A stretch of DNA of 64,000 nucleotides, taken from positions 1 through 64,000 of the forward strand of contig NZ_JADQDN010000006.1 of NCBI RefSeq assembly GCF_015694425.1, written 5' to 3'. The position numbers and the translations under genes are program-made. Positions 35,216-43,960 of the stretch are shown here, in pieces (position 1 is the first letter of the stretch; each line of letters opens with the position of its first letter). Under the pieces are notes generated by a model. That model did no database searches. It was given only the letters and a program-made list of their open reading frames with translations, and was not told the origin of the DNA. The stretch is from Microvirga terrestris. GTDB taxonomy: Bacteria > Pseudomonadota > Alphaproteobacteria > Rhizobiales > Beijerinckiaceae.

Positions 35216-36199
35216 ATGACCGCCGTCGATCTCACGCCAGGCACAGAGATTCCCGGAAGAACCCCGCCGCACCCAGACATGGCCTGGGTGCCGGGCGGCA
35301 CGTTCCGCATGGGCTCGGACCGGCACTATCCCGAGGAGGCACCGGTCCATCGCGTCACCGTCGACGGCTTCTGGATCGATGCCACGCCGGTCACGAACCG
35401 CCAGTTCCGCGCCTTCGTTCAGGCCACCGGTCATGTCACGGTGGCGGAGACCAAGCCCAATCCGAAGGACTATCCCGGCGCGCTGCCGCACATGCTCAGG
35501 GCCGGCTCGCTCGTCTTCAGCCCGCCGGACCATCCGGTGAGCCTCCAGGACTGGAGCCAATGGTGGGCCTTCGTGTTCGGGGCGACCTGGCGCCGGCCCT
35601 CCGGACCCGGCTCGTCGATCAAGGGACTCGACGATCATCCGGTGGTGCATGTCGCCTATCCGGATGCCGAGGCCTATGCCCGTTGGGCCGGCAAGGAGCT
35701 GCCGACCGAGGCCGAGTGGGAGTACGCCGCCCGCGGCGGGCTCGACGGCGCCGAGTTCGCGTGGGGCGACGAACTGATGCCGGGCGGGCGGCCCATGGCC
35801 AATATCTGGCAAGGGGCATTTCCGTTCCGGAACACGCGCGAGGATGGCTACGAGCACACCTCGCCGGTGAAAACCTACCCGCCGAACGGCCATGGCCTCT
35901 ACGACATGATCGGCAACGTCTGGGAGTGGACGAGCGACTTCTATGCGGCGAGGCATTCGGCCGATGCGGCCAAGCCCTGCTGCGTTCCGTTGAACCCGCG
36001 CGGGGCACGCGAAGAGCAGAGCTACGATCCCTGCCAGCCGGAGATCCACATTCCCCGCAGGGTGCTCAAGGGTGGCTCGCACTTGTGCGCCCCAAGCTAC
36101 TGTCGCCGCTACCGCCCGGCGGCCCGCCATCCGGAGCCGGTCGACACGTCGACCAGCCATGTCGGATTCCGCTGCATCTTCAGGGATGCATCCACCTGA
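35216..36199 (+). CDS. Formylglycine-generating enzyme (sulfatase maturase)
   Basis: The 327-residue protein is an FGE/SUMF1-type oxidase: MAWVPGGTFRMGSDRHYPEEAPVHRVTVDGFWIDATPVTNRQF at the start, HVAYPDAEAYARWAGKELPTEAEWEYAARGG in the middle, and the active-site Cys pair C291 and C296 in GGSHLCAPSYCRRYRPAAR. It oxidises the CxPxR Cys of sulfatases to formylglycine, using oxygen and copper. It is divergent from the arylsulfatase. It has no signal peptide, so it acts in the cytoplasm before export of the sulfatase. Confidence 0.93.
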   Translation: MTAVDLTPGTEIPGRTPPHPDMAWVPGGTFRMGSDRHYPEEAPVHRVTVDGFWIDATPVTNRQFRAFVQATGHVTVAETKPNPKDYPGALPHMLRAGSLVFSPPDHPVSLQDWSQWWAFVFGATWRRPSGPGSSIKGLDDHPVVHVAYPDAEAYARWAGKELPTEAEWEYAARGGLDGAEFAWGDELMPGGRPMANIWQGAFPFRNTREDGYEHTSPVKTYPPNGHGLYDMIGNVWEWTSDFYAARHSADAAKPCCVPLNPRGAREEQSYDPCQPEIHIPRRVLKGGSHLCAPSYCRRYRPAARHPEPVDTSTSHVGFRCIFRDAST

Positions 36200-36492
36200 T
36201 GATGGTCTCAGCCGCACGACGGATGCTCCGTGCCTCGGGAGTGACGACCATACCGAGAGTCCGGCCGAGGATTTCTCGAGCGACGATGCGACCGCGATCC
36301 GGCAGGGGCGAACGGCCCCGGAAAATCGATCGGAGGTCACGAAGGGCATCTGTCCGGAATGCTGATGCATCCGGCAGGAACATGCGGATCCGTGGATCCG
36401 CACCGTGGCACCGACGAGACACCCGGCATCGCGGCGCCCGGCTTCAGGGTGAACACCGAACAGCGTCGGGCCTCATGGAAATGGTTCTACCG
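36200..36492. other. Intergenic region between FGE and AraC genes
   Basis: No gene is supported. Open frames on both strands are Arg-rich shadows. A terminator follows at 36493. Confidence 0.4.
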
Positions 36493-36527
36493 CCAAAAAG
36501 CCCCGTCAGGTTGACCTCGACGGGGCT
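36493..36527 (-). terminator. Rho-independent terminator for the AraC-type gene
   Basis: AGCCCCGTC at 36499-36507 pairs perfectly with GACGGGGCT at 36519-36527. On the minus strand the hairpin is followed by TTTTT. It lies about 130 bases beyond the stop codon of the AraC-type gene. Confidence 0.7.
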
Positions 36528-36657
36528 GAGTTTGTGAAGGCCTCGGCAAGGGAATGCGGGGAATGAGGCCTCCGGAAAGGCATCATGCCCAATCAGCCGG
36601 GGACTGTTTGACCGCGGCAGACAGCGGCCGGACATTTCAGGACAATCGGCAGTCCCG

Positions 36658-37779
36658 CTATGGTTCGAGGGCGGATTGGCGTTGTTCCGCACGCCAAGCC
36701 GTCGGGGTCCGGCCCGACCAGCGCCGGAAGGCGCGCGTGAAGGCACTGGCCTCGGAATAGCCAAGCGCCGCGGCGACCTGATTGAGCGGCACCTTGCCGT
36801 TGGCCAGCAACTGGCGTGCGATCTCGAACCGGGCCTCGTCGACCAGGCCACGGAAGCCCGTCCCGTCAGCGTGCAGGTGCCGGCTCAGGGTGCGACGATG
36901 CACGGCAAGGCGGTCCGCGACGGTCGCGGCCGAGCACCGGTTGGTCAGGATCTCGGTCCGGAGCAGGCGGCGCAGGTTCTCCTGCCAACCCTTCTCCGCG
37001 GCGGCCTCAAGGTCCCGGACGCGGGCCTCGAACACCTCGCGGAAGATCGGGTCCGCGCCGGCGATGCGGTGCCCGAGCCAGCGGACGGGGAAGACTAGGG
37101 CGGCGACCTCTTGGTCAAAGCGGACGGGGGCCTGGAAGAAGCGCCGGTAAGGGGCTAGGTCGGCCGGCGCGTGCCGCGGCAGCAGCACCTCGTCCGACAC
37201 CCAATCAGGGCCGCAGAGCATCCGCATGATGTTCATCGCGACGGCAATCGCCCCGTCCGTGATCTGCTCCGGACTCTCCACGCCCGGCTCGTAGATCGCG
37301 TAGCCGAGCAGCGCCACGTCCCCGGACACCGACAGCGTCGGGGCGGCGCCCCGGTCATGGAGATGCAGGTGCTCGACGAGGGCCGATAGTGCCTCGCCGA
37401 CGGTCGGCAGGTGTTGCATGAGGCCGCCGACCGGGCCGATCGTCGACAGGGTTCCCCGCTGCCCGACCAGCAGACCGAAATGCGGGCAGCGCGTGCGTGC
37501 GACGCAACGCGCGAGCAGGTGGCCAAGGGCCGCATACCGGATGGTGTTGTTCTCGTCGTCGAAGAGCCTCGGATCCAGACCAGCCTGACCGATCACCTCG
37601 TCCGGGTCCGCACCAAACGCGCGCAGGAGCGGCACGATCTCCTTGGTGACGCTGATCCGGATGACCCCGGTCGACAGTGCCGGCGGTGGCATCCGGTTCG
37701 GCGACGCGGTTTCGGTCCGGCGAAGCGGGTCCGGCGGAACCTCGATCGGGTCTGACGCGGGCGGACGCGGGGGACGCAT
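36658..37779 (-). CDS. AraC-family transcriptional regulator
   Basis: The 373-residue protein has an N-terminal arabinose-binding-like domain (about 40-225: VTKEIVPLLRAFGADPDEVIGQAGLDPRLFDDE, RYAALGHLLARCVARTRCPHFGLLVG) and a C-terminal AraC domain (ATVADRLAVHRRTLSRHLHADGTGFRGLVDEARFEIARQLL, VAAALGYSEASAFTRAFRRWSGRTP). AGGAGG six bases upstream fixes the start at 37779. It follows the FGE gene convergently and may regulate the sulfatase unit. Confidence 0.9.
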   Translation of the reverse strand: MRPPRPPASDPIEVPPDPLRRTETASPNRMPPPALSTGVIRISVTKEIVPLLRAFGADPDEVIGQAGLDPRLFDDENNTIRYAALGHLLARCVARTRCPHFGLLVGQRGTLSTIGPVGGLMQHLPTVGEALSALVEHLHLHDRGAAPTLSVSGDVALLGYAIYEPGVESPEQITDGAIAVAMNIMRMLCGPDWVSDEVLLPRHAPADLAPYRRFFQAPVRFDQEVAALVFPVRWLGHRIAGADPIFREVFEARVRDLEAAAEKGWQENLRRLLRTEILTNRCSAATVADRLAVHRRTLSRHLHADGTGFRGLVDEARFEIARQLLANGKVPLNQVAAALGYSEASAFTRAFRRWSGRTPTAWRAEQRQSALEP

Positions 37780-38375
37780 GGGCAGCCTCCTGCCGGAGAG
37801 GATCGTCGCACGCTTCCGAGACTCCCCCAATCACCGGAAGCCTGCCTTGATCCTGATCAACGAAATTGGTGAATATGGGGCCGCGGTCGCCCCGTTGTGG
37901 TTCCTGGCGGGGCCACACCTGCGCGTCCAGGCGGCTCGATGAGTCGATGCGGCTCCCGCCTGTCGATCCTGATGGTCGCGCGATGCCGCTCATGCCGCCA
38001 AGGATGTCTTCCTTGGGCTGCATATCCGACCAATTATGGAGAACTTGCGCGTTAGGTTAGAGGCGAGTTCGGCGGCTGGGCTGGATCAGGAAGGTCTGGA
38101 GCTGGCACTTCTCGTACCTTCACGGAAGGTCCGCTATCGAATGGAGCGCAGTCATTGGTCCAATCGATTGCACCCGCACCTGCCTGATACGCGACAACCG
38201 GACTGGGTGAACTTAGGGCGGAGAACAGAGGCAAAGTTGGCGCCCCAAGGGCCCTAGTTAGCGTCTAGAGAATGTAACTCAGAGAATGGCTGCCACGAAA
38301 TTGGCACAAGGAATCCGGCACTTAAGGACAGAAGGCCTTAAGAGAAAAAGTCTGAAATTTCATATACTTAGATAA
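37780..38375. other. Intergenic region upstream of the AraC gene and downstream of tRNA-Ser
   Basis: About 600 bases with no supported gene. It marks the border between the sulfatase unit and the conserved core; tRNA genes often serve as integration sites, but I see no repeated tRNA 3' end here. Confidence 0.4.
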
Positions 38376-38465
38376 TGGCGGAGGGAGCGGGATTCGAACC
38401 CGCGATACGGTTTCCCGTATACACACTTTCCAGGCGTGCGCCTTCAACCACTCGGCCACCCCTCC
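38376..38465 (-). tRNA. tRNA-Ser (anticodon GGA)
   Basis: The 90-base minus-strand sequence folds as a class II tRNA: GGAGGGG acceptor strand paired with CTCCCTCC before an encoded CCA, a D-arm, an anticodon loop CTGGAAA giving GGA, a long variable arm (TATACGGGAAACCGTA) typical of serine tRNAs, and GGTTCGAATCC in the T-arm. Confidence 0.95.
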
Positions 38466-38668
38466 TGCATGAGCCTGCTCGGCTCAGGAACCTTGACCGC
38501 CATCCGGCAGTCATTTCAGGTTCTCCGCTTCCATCAACGGAGCGCCCGTGTATCGCCAAATTGGGGCAAAAGGCAAGGCCGAACTTGCCACAAATCATCC
38601 GGAATCGCCTTTGCCATTGCGATAAAAGAGATTAGATACTTCCCCTCTGTTTGGAGAGGTATCCTCCC

Positions 38669-38989
38669 TTGAAGTTTTTAGCGCGTAGCCTTGGTCTCCT
38701 GCTGATTGCAGCAGGATTTGTTGGGTTGGTAATCGATGGGACACGCTCCATCGTCAATAATGCTGTATCGTTCGCCCCTCTCGGAAAGGTCATCGGGGTC
38801 ATCTTCCCCGGGAGCATAGCTGGCCTGGAGGGAGGCATGACGCAACGTGCCTATCCATGGCTGTGGGAGCCGATTGCCACCTATGGTCTTCAATTGCCCG
38901 CCTCGGTGACCGGCTTCATCATCGGCGCCTTTCTGCTCTGGCTGGGCCAGAAGCCCCTCGAGCCCATCGGGTACTTGGCAGAGCGCTAA
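38669..38989 (+). CDS. Small membrane protein of unknown function
   Basis: The 106-residue protein has two or three hydrophobic segments: FLARSLGLLLIAAGFVGLVI at the N-terminus, VIGVIFPGSIAGL in the middle and VTGFIIGAFLLWLG near the end. A TTG start at 38669 (MKFLARS) sits behind GGAGAGG. I recognise it only as a conserved hypothetical in related genomes. It precedes msrA. Confidence 0.65.
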   Translation: MKFLARSLGLLLIAAGFVGLVIDGTRSIVNNAVSFAPLGKVIGVIFPGSIAGLEGGMTQRAYPWLWEPIATYGLQLPASVTGFIIGAFLLWLGQKPLEPIGYLAER

Positions 38990-39075
38990 AAACCTCACAG
39001 CAAGGTGAGGCAAGCGGCCCCTCCCATCAGAACAGGTTGATGATTACATAAGCGGGGTCACGCGAGGGATCCCCC

Positions 39076-39735
39076 ATGTTCAGCTTCCGCAAACGAACCG
39101 ACCTGCCGCAAGCCGCAGAGGCCCTGCCGGGCCGGTCAAGCCCCATCCCGACCGCTGAGCGGCACTTCATCAATGGCCACCCGCTGCTGCCGTCTTATCC
39201 CGATGGCATGGAGAAGGCTGTGTTCGGTCTCGGCTGCTTCTGGGGTGCGGAGCGCAAGTTCTGGCAGATGGGCGACGGTATCTGGATCACGGCTGCGGGA
39301 TATGCCGCCGGCATCACGCCTAACCCAACCTACGAGGAGGTCTGCTCAGGTCTCACCGGCCATAATGAGGTGGTGCTGGTGGTCTATGACCCGAAGGTGA
39401 TCTCCTACGACGCCCTCTTAAAGACCTTCTGGGAAAACCACGACCCGACCCAGGGCATGCGCCAGGGCAATGATGTGGGCACCCAGTACCGCTCCGGGAT
39501 CTACGTGCTCAACGAGGATCAGCGCAGGGCCGCCGAGGCCTCCAAGGCTGCTTATGCCCAGGCGCTCGCAGCCAAGGGCTATGGGCCGGTCACGACCGAG
39601 ATCGTGGAGGCAGGTCCGTTCTACTTCGCCGAGGACTACCACCAGCAATACTTGGCCAAGAACCCGAACGGCTATTGCGGCCTGGGCGGAACCGGGGTGT
39701 CCTGCCTCATTGGCGTGGGTGTCGCGGCCGAATAG
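39076..39735 (+). CDS. msrA: Peptide-methionine (S)-S-oxide reductase MsrA
   Basis: The 219-residue enzyme has the catalytic C54 in [14 protein letters not shown], plus [13 protein letters not shown] and [26 protein letters not shown] with resolving Cys near the C-terminus. It repairs methionine-S-sulfoxide in oxidised proteins. A terminator follows. Confidence 0.94.
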   Translation: MFSFRKRTDLPQAAEALPGRSSPIPTAERHFINGHPLLPSYPDGMEKAVFGLGCFWGAERKFWQMGDGIWITAAGYAAGITPNPTYEEVCSGLTGHNEVVLVVYDPKVISYDALLKTFWENHDPTQGMRQGNDVGTQYRSGIYVLNEDQRRAAEASKAAYAQALAAKGYGPVTTEIVEAGPFYFAEDYHQQYLAKNPNGYCGLGGTGVSCLIGVGVAAE

Positions 39736-39759
39736 GCCGCTCCATCGACCTCAAGACCC

Positions 39760-39805
39760 AAGAGAGCGGTTTGCCTCCTGCAAGGGCGAGCCGCTCTCTT
39801 TCTTG
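39760..39805 (+). terminator. Rho-independent terminator after msrA
   Basis: AAGAGAGCGG at 39760-39769 pairs perfectly with CCGCTCTCTT at 39791-39800, followed by a T-rich TCTTG. The loop is long (21 bases). Confidence 0.65.
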
Positions 39806-39806
39806 T

Positions 39807-40727
39807 TCAGGGCCCGTCCGGTGCCTCAAGAACGCCACGGCACTCGTTGGGCAGCTGCGCCATGGTCAGAGGCGGGCGGGGCTTGCCCGGCTTCGGATTC
39901 AGCATCTGAGGCGTAAACCAGCCCGCGAGCTCCGCTCCGCAGCCGTCGCCGCCGGGCGGCGGGTCCTGATCCGAGCACCCGGCATTGCCGGCCGGACAGG
40001 CGAGGCGGATATGGAAGTGATAGTTGTGGCCCCACATCGGCCGCACCTTGCTCAGCCAGCCGCGGTCCGCGCCCGCCTCGCGGCACAGCGCCTTCTTGAT
40101 GGCGGGGTTCACAAAGATCCGGGCGACGCCACGTTCCTGAGCGGCAGCGCGGATTAGTGCGGTGTGCTGGGGCGTCCAGAGGTTCGGATCCACGTCGAGC
40201 CAGTCGTCACGTACCATGTTGGTGGCCGACAGCTCCTCCCGCTCGGCCCGGCTCAGGCGGCGGTTGGGCATGGGGGTGAGCCAGATGTCTGCATCGAGCC
40301 CGATCTGGTGCGAGGCATGGCCCGTGATCATGGGCCCGCCGCGCGGCTGCGAGATGTCGCCGACGAGAAGTCCCGGCCATCCATTGACGGAAGGAAGCCG
40401 CGTGGCGAACCTCTGCAGGAAATCGATTAGCTGCGGGTGGCCCCAGTTGCGGTTGCGGGACAGGCGCATGACCTGCCAGTTCTCCCCGTCGACCGGAATA
40501 GCCTCGGCGCCCGCGACACAGCCGCGGGCATAGCCGCCGATGGAGCGCGCCCGCAGGTCGGCAGGCGTTGTGCGCCGGCCGAAGAGTTCCTTCGCGGCCA
40601 GCTTCGGATCATCCGGATTGGCCAGCGGCGGCAGGGGTTTCGGAGTCAGGGTACCCTTGTCTTGTGCGGCGGCAGAGCCGCCGATGACGAGAGCAAGCGC
40701 GATGGCGGAGAAGCGAATCGGATTCAT
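39807..40727 (-). CDS. mepA: Penicillin-insensitive murein endopeptidase
   Basis: The 306-residue protein has a signal peptide (MNPIRFSAIALALVIGGSAAA) and the MepA LAS-metalloprotease pattern: GDISQPRGGPMITGHASHQIGLDADIW with zinc-binding His and Asp, then KVRPMWGHNYHFHIRLACP with the third ligand. It cleaves D-Ala-meso-DAP cross-links in periplasmic peptidoglycan. It converges on msrA. Confidence 0.92.
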   Translation of the reverse strand: MNPIRFSAIALALVIGGSAAAQDKGTLTPKPLPPLANPDDPKLAAKELFGRRTTPADLRARSIGGYARGCVAGAEAIPVDGENWQVMRLSRNRNWGHPQLIDFLQRFATRLPSVNGWPGLLVGDISQPRGGPMITGHASHQIGLDADIWLTPMPNRRLSRAEREELSATNMVRDDWLDVDPNLWTPQHTALIRAAAQERGVARIFVNPAIKKALCREAGADRGWLSKVRPMWGHNYHFHIRLACPAGNAGCSDQDPPPGGDGCGAELAGWFTPQMLNPKPGKPRPPLTMAQLPNECRGVLEAPDGP

Positions 40728-40796
40728 TCAGGAAGGCTAACCTGCAACCTGCGACTTCGAAACGTGCCGACAGCGGCCATCTTGTCGCTCTTCAAA

Positions 40797-40825
40797 AGAA
40801 GGGCCGGATGTAAGGTCCGGCCCTT
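40797..40825 (-). terminator. Rho-independent terminator for the SDR gene
   Basis: AAGGGCCGGA and TCCGGCCCTT form a 10-base stem with a seven-base loop; on the minus strand it is followed by CTTTTG. It lies just beyond the stop of the SDR gene at 40834. Confidence 0.7.
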
Positions 40826-40833
40826 CGTGAGGG

Positions 40834-41994
40834 TCAGTGCCTCGGCTGCGGGCGGCCCTCGTAGGGGCCGCGCTGGCTCATATGGCCTGGGCCGAGAGTG
40901 CGTTTGTCGTGTCCGTTTCCGGTGCGCCGCATGGTGGGCTGGTAGCGCGGGGTCGGGCGCTTCACCTGAGGTCGGCGCTGTCCGCTACCCATCGATGGGA
41001 TGAACAGCGCCGCGATGCCGGCAGCAACGCCGGCGAGGACGGCCGCCGTGACAAAGGGATGAAGCTGTGCCTCGAGCAGGAGGCTGGTCTTGCGCGGCTC
41101 GCCGGGCAGGGACGAGTACATGTCGCCGTCCTCACGGGCCTGATAGAGGTTGTCGCGCATGCCGGAGCGTTCCGGCTGATCCGTCGTTTGCGAACCGTAG
41201 CCCGTCCACTCCATGGCTTTGTCCATCAGGCGCGGGGCCACCTTGCCCATGGCGCCGATGACCCAGCCGCCGAACCCGACCGTGATCTCGCGCCGCTGAT
41301 GTTCGGCCGCGAACATGATCGCCTTGCCCACAAGATGCGGATCGTAGGACGGCGGAGGAACGGCATTGTTGTGGTCAAGATAGTTGCGGGCATGTTCGAC
41401 ATAAGGCGTGTCGATGGAGGAGGGCTTGATCAGCGTGATCGCAACCGGAGCGGCTTGGTTCTCCAGCTCCATACGCAAGCCATCGGTGAAGGCCTTCACG
41501 GCATGTTTGGATGCGGAATACTGGGTCTGCAGGATCATGGCCCGCTCGGACAGGACGCTGCCGACATTGATGATGGTGCCGCCGCGGCGGCGCATGTGGT
41601 CGGCCGCGATCATGGAGCCGTTGACGACGCCCCAATAATTCACGTCGAAGAGCTGCCGCTGATCCTCCATGGGGATCTCGTTCAGGTTGCCATACAGAGC
41701 GACGGCTGCATCGTTCACCCAGGTGTCGAAGCCGCCGAAGGTGTCGATGGCCATGCGCGCCACGCGCTCCAGATCCTCCCGCTTGCTGACATCCGCCGCC
41801 ACCGCGACGGCACGGGTGCGGCCATGGCTGAGCTCATCAGCAATCTTGCTCAGGGCTTCCTCGTTGCGAGCCACGAGGACGAGGCCTCTCGCGCCACGCT
41901 CGGCGAACTGGTGCGCTGTTGCAAGTCCGATACCGCTGGATGCGCCGGTGATAACGACCACCTGCTCCTCTATCGGCTTCTGGCGAACCGCCAT
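40834..41994 (-). CDS. Short-chain dehydrogenase with a C-terminal membrane segment
   Basis: The 386-residue protein has a classical SDR domain: TGASSGIG for NAD(P), NDAAVALYG, and the catalytic pair in TQYSASKHA. The family usually ends near residue 260. Here a C-terminal extension adds a hydrophobic segment (FVTAAVLAGVAAGIAALFIPSM) and a basic Arg/Pro-rich tail. It therefore appears anchored to the inner membrane. GGAGG upstream supports the start at 41994. Substrate unknown. Confidence 0.85.
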   Translation of the reverse strand: MAVRQKPIEEQVVVITGASSGIGLATAHQFAERGARGLVLVARNEEALSKIADELSHGRTRAVAVAADVSKREDLERVARMAIDTFGGFDTWVNDAAVALYGNLNEIPMEDQRQLFDVNYWGVVNGSMIAADHMRRRGGTIINVGSVLSERAMILQTQYSASKHAVKAFTDGLRMELENQAAPVAITLIKPSSIDTPYVEHARNYLDHNNAVPPPSYDPHLVGKAIMFAAEHQRREITVGFGGWVIGAMGKVAPRLMDKAMEWTGYGSQTTDQPERSGMRDNLYQAREDGDMYSSLPGEPRKTSLLLEAQLHPFVTAAVLAGVAAGIAALFIPSMGSGQRRPQVKRPTPRYQPTMRRTGNGHDKRTLGPGHMSQRGPYEGRPQPRH

Positions 41995-42176
41995 GGCAAT
42001 CTCCCTCCTATCCTCGACTTTGGAAACGATGATCAACGTGAGGGCGATGAGGGGGTTCCTACGGCAACGCTTCGAGCGGGGCAAAGCCTTGGAAAGCTTG
42101 GAGAAGCGGAACCAGGCATCGGAACCGGGTTTTCAACCCGAGCGTTGCCTTAGGATCTCACAGACGAAGGAGCGAG

Positions 42177-42590
42177 ATGATGCAGACGACGGCACAGAGC
42201 GGTGACGTTCGCGAAACCCATAGCCTGATCGCCAGCGACAAGGTCGAGGGAACGCCCGTCCGCCGCTCGGACGGTGAGAAGATCGGGACGATCGAGCGCG
42301 TGATGATCGAGAAGCGGTCCGGCAAGGTGGCCTATGCGGTCATGAGCTTCGGCGGCTTCATGGGTCTCGGCGAGGAATACTATACGCTTCCATGGGGCGT
42401 CCTGAAGTACAATACCGAACTCGATGCTTATGAGCTGAACCTCAACGAGGATCAGCTGCGCGGGGCTCCCCGACGCAGTGCGGAGGGGCACGATGCCTCT
42501 TACGACCGGGAATGGGAGGAGCACGTCCACCGCTACTACAATGCCACCCCCTATTGGGGTGCGAGCGACCCGATGAGCTCGGGCCGGTAA
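42177..42590 (+). CDS. PRC-barrel domain protein
   Basis: The 137-residue protein has a PRC-barrel: TPVRRSDGEKIGTIERVMIEKRSGKVAYAVMSFGGFMGLGEEYYTLPWG. These small soluble proteins are often stress-induced and of unknown role. AAGGAG precedes two adjacent ATGs; the second (42180) has the better spacing. Confidence 0.87.
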   Translation: MMQTTAQSGDVRETHSLIASDKVEGTPVRRSDGEKIGTIERVMIEKRSGKVAYAVMSFGGFMGLGEEYYTLPWGVLKYNTELDAYELNLNEDQLRGAPRRSAEGHDASYDREWEEHVHRYYNATPYWGASDPMSSGR

Positions 42591-42614
42591 CCGGCCTTGA
42601 CACCTGGGAAAAAG

Positions 42615-42646
42615 AAATCGCCCGGTTTTCACCGGGCGATTTTTTA
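42615..42646. terminator. Bidirectional Rho-independent terminator
   Basis: AAATCGCCCGG and CCGGGCGATTT form an 11-base stem with a six-base loop, flanked by A-rich and T-rich tracts. It lies between the convergent PRC-barrel and histone-like genes and can serve both. Confidence 0.85.
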
Positions 42647-42701
42647 TGCGCATGCGCCGGACGATAGAAAGGCCTATCCCGGCGCGTGCGGCATGGGCGT
42701 C

Positions 42702-43388
42702 TTAGCGCCGCGACTTCGACGGGCTCTTGCGGGAGCTCGACGAACGGGAGCTGGACGAACGCTTGGCGACCTTGGCCGACTTCTTCGTGGAAGAGGTACG
42801 GCTCGAAGCAGCGGCAGCGCGCTTGGGCGCCGACTTGGAGCTGCTGCGGGACTTGGACGCCGAGCTGCGGGACGAGGACTTCACCGCGCCGCGGCTGGAG
42901 CTGCGCGAGGCCGTCTTCTTGGCCGAAGAGCGCGATGCGCCGGAGCGAGCCGACGAGGACTTGCGGGAAGCCGATGAGCCCGACTTGGCCGAAGCCTTCT
43001 TAACTGTCGTCTTCTTAGCAGCAGTCGTCTTCTTGGCAGCCGTCTTCCGGGCTGTGGTCTTCTTCGCCGCGGACTTGGCAGAAGACTTTGCCGAGGTTTT
43101 CTTGGCAGCGGTCTTCCGGGCTGTCGTCTTCTTGGCAGCCGTCTTCTTCGCGGTGGACTTCTTGGCGCCGGACTTGGCCGAGGACTTCGCAGCCGACTTG
43201 GAGGTCGACTTCGCAGCCGTCTTCTTGGCCGTCGTCTTCTTTGCGCCCGAGCTCTTCGAGCCCGACTTCTTGGTGCTGGACGAGCCGCTGCGAGAGCTGC
43301 TCTTCTTCGCGGTCTTCTTCTTGGTGCTGGTCGCACCGGTGTCACCCGTGAACAGCATCGTCAGCGGGTTCTTGGTATCTGTCGGCAT
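42702..43388 (-). CDS. Histone H1-like Lys/Ala/Ser-rich protein
   Basis: The 228-residue protein has a short N-terminus ([19 protein letters not shown]) and then only low-complexity sequence: [13 protein letters not shown] repeats in the middle, Ser/Arg-rich at the end. Bacterial H1-like proteins of this kind bind and compact DNA. AAGGAGG fixes the start at 43388. An 867-base open frame on the opposite strand is a shadow of the repeat. Confidence 0.85.
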   Translation of the reverse strand: MPTDTKNPLTMLFTGDTGATSTKKKTAKKSSSRSGSSSTKKSGSKSSGAKKTTAKKTAAKSTSKSAAKSSAKSGAKKSTAKKTAAKKTTARKTAAKKTSAKSSAKSAAKKTTARKTAAKKTTAAKKTTVKKASAKSGSSASRKSSSARSGASRSSAKKTASRSSSRGAVKSSSRSSASKSRSSSKSAPKRAAAASSRTSSTKKSAKVAKRSSSSRSSSSRKSPSKSRR

Positions 43389-43960
43389 TGCCGCCTCCTT
43401 CAAGGGCCTTCGCGTGCAACCGTCACGCTTGCAAGGCAACGTCGTTATACCAAGGGGGTTCCGAATAACGGAAAGTGTAGACAGTAGAACGCTCACTTTT
43501 TCTGTGGATATGTTGCTCGGCACTGTTCTCTTCACTTGCCGATGCAGGACTCAATATCGGGTGCAGGATGAGAGAGTTAGACTCTGTTTTTAAAAGGCTT
43601 CGACATGATCGAGCGCCTTAGGAGGTTGCCGAGTATTGTTGAAAAAGTCTTTTGCATTCATATGCTTAAATGATGTCAGAAGTTGATCTTCTCCACTGCG
43701 CGAGTATTCGAACATCTTAATGAATGTTCAACATCGCAGTGCAATCCTCCTCACTTGGAGAGGGAAGATCAGGGCCTTTCACACGTCCGATGCCGCCCTC
43801 CGGCGCAGCGCGAAAAAAATCGACTCTCGGGCATGACGTGCGGCATGCGTGTGATCATTCGAGTCAAGAATCATGTTCAATGACTCGTCATCCGAGTCGA
43901 GGTCTGCCGATTTGAAGACTGTCACTGATGCGCGCCTTGGTCGCTGGAGGCCTCGTGTCG
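43389..43960. other. Intergenic region, AT-richer than its flanks
   Basis: No supported gene. It probably contains the promoters of the histone-like gene (minus) and the transporter gene (plus). Confidence 0.4.

Noticed and set aside
37780-38465. Integration site at the 3' end of tRNA-Ser
   Set aside because: No second copy of the tRNA 3' end and no integrase gene is visible in the window.
42727-43593. A 288-codon open frame antisense to the histone-like gene
   Set aside because: Its Leu/Glu/Asp/Phe-rich repeats are simply the reverse of the Lys/Ala/Ser codon repeats.
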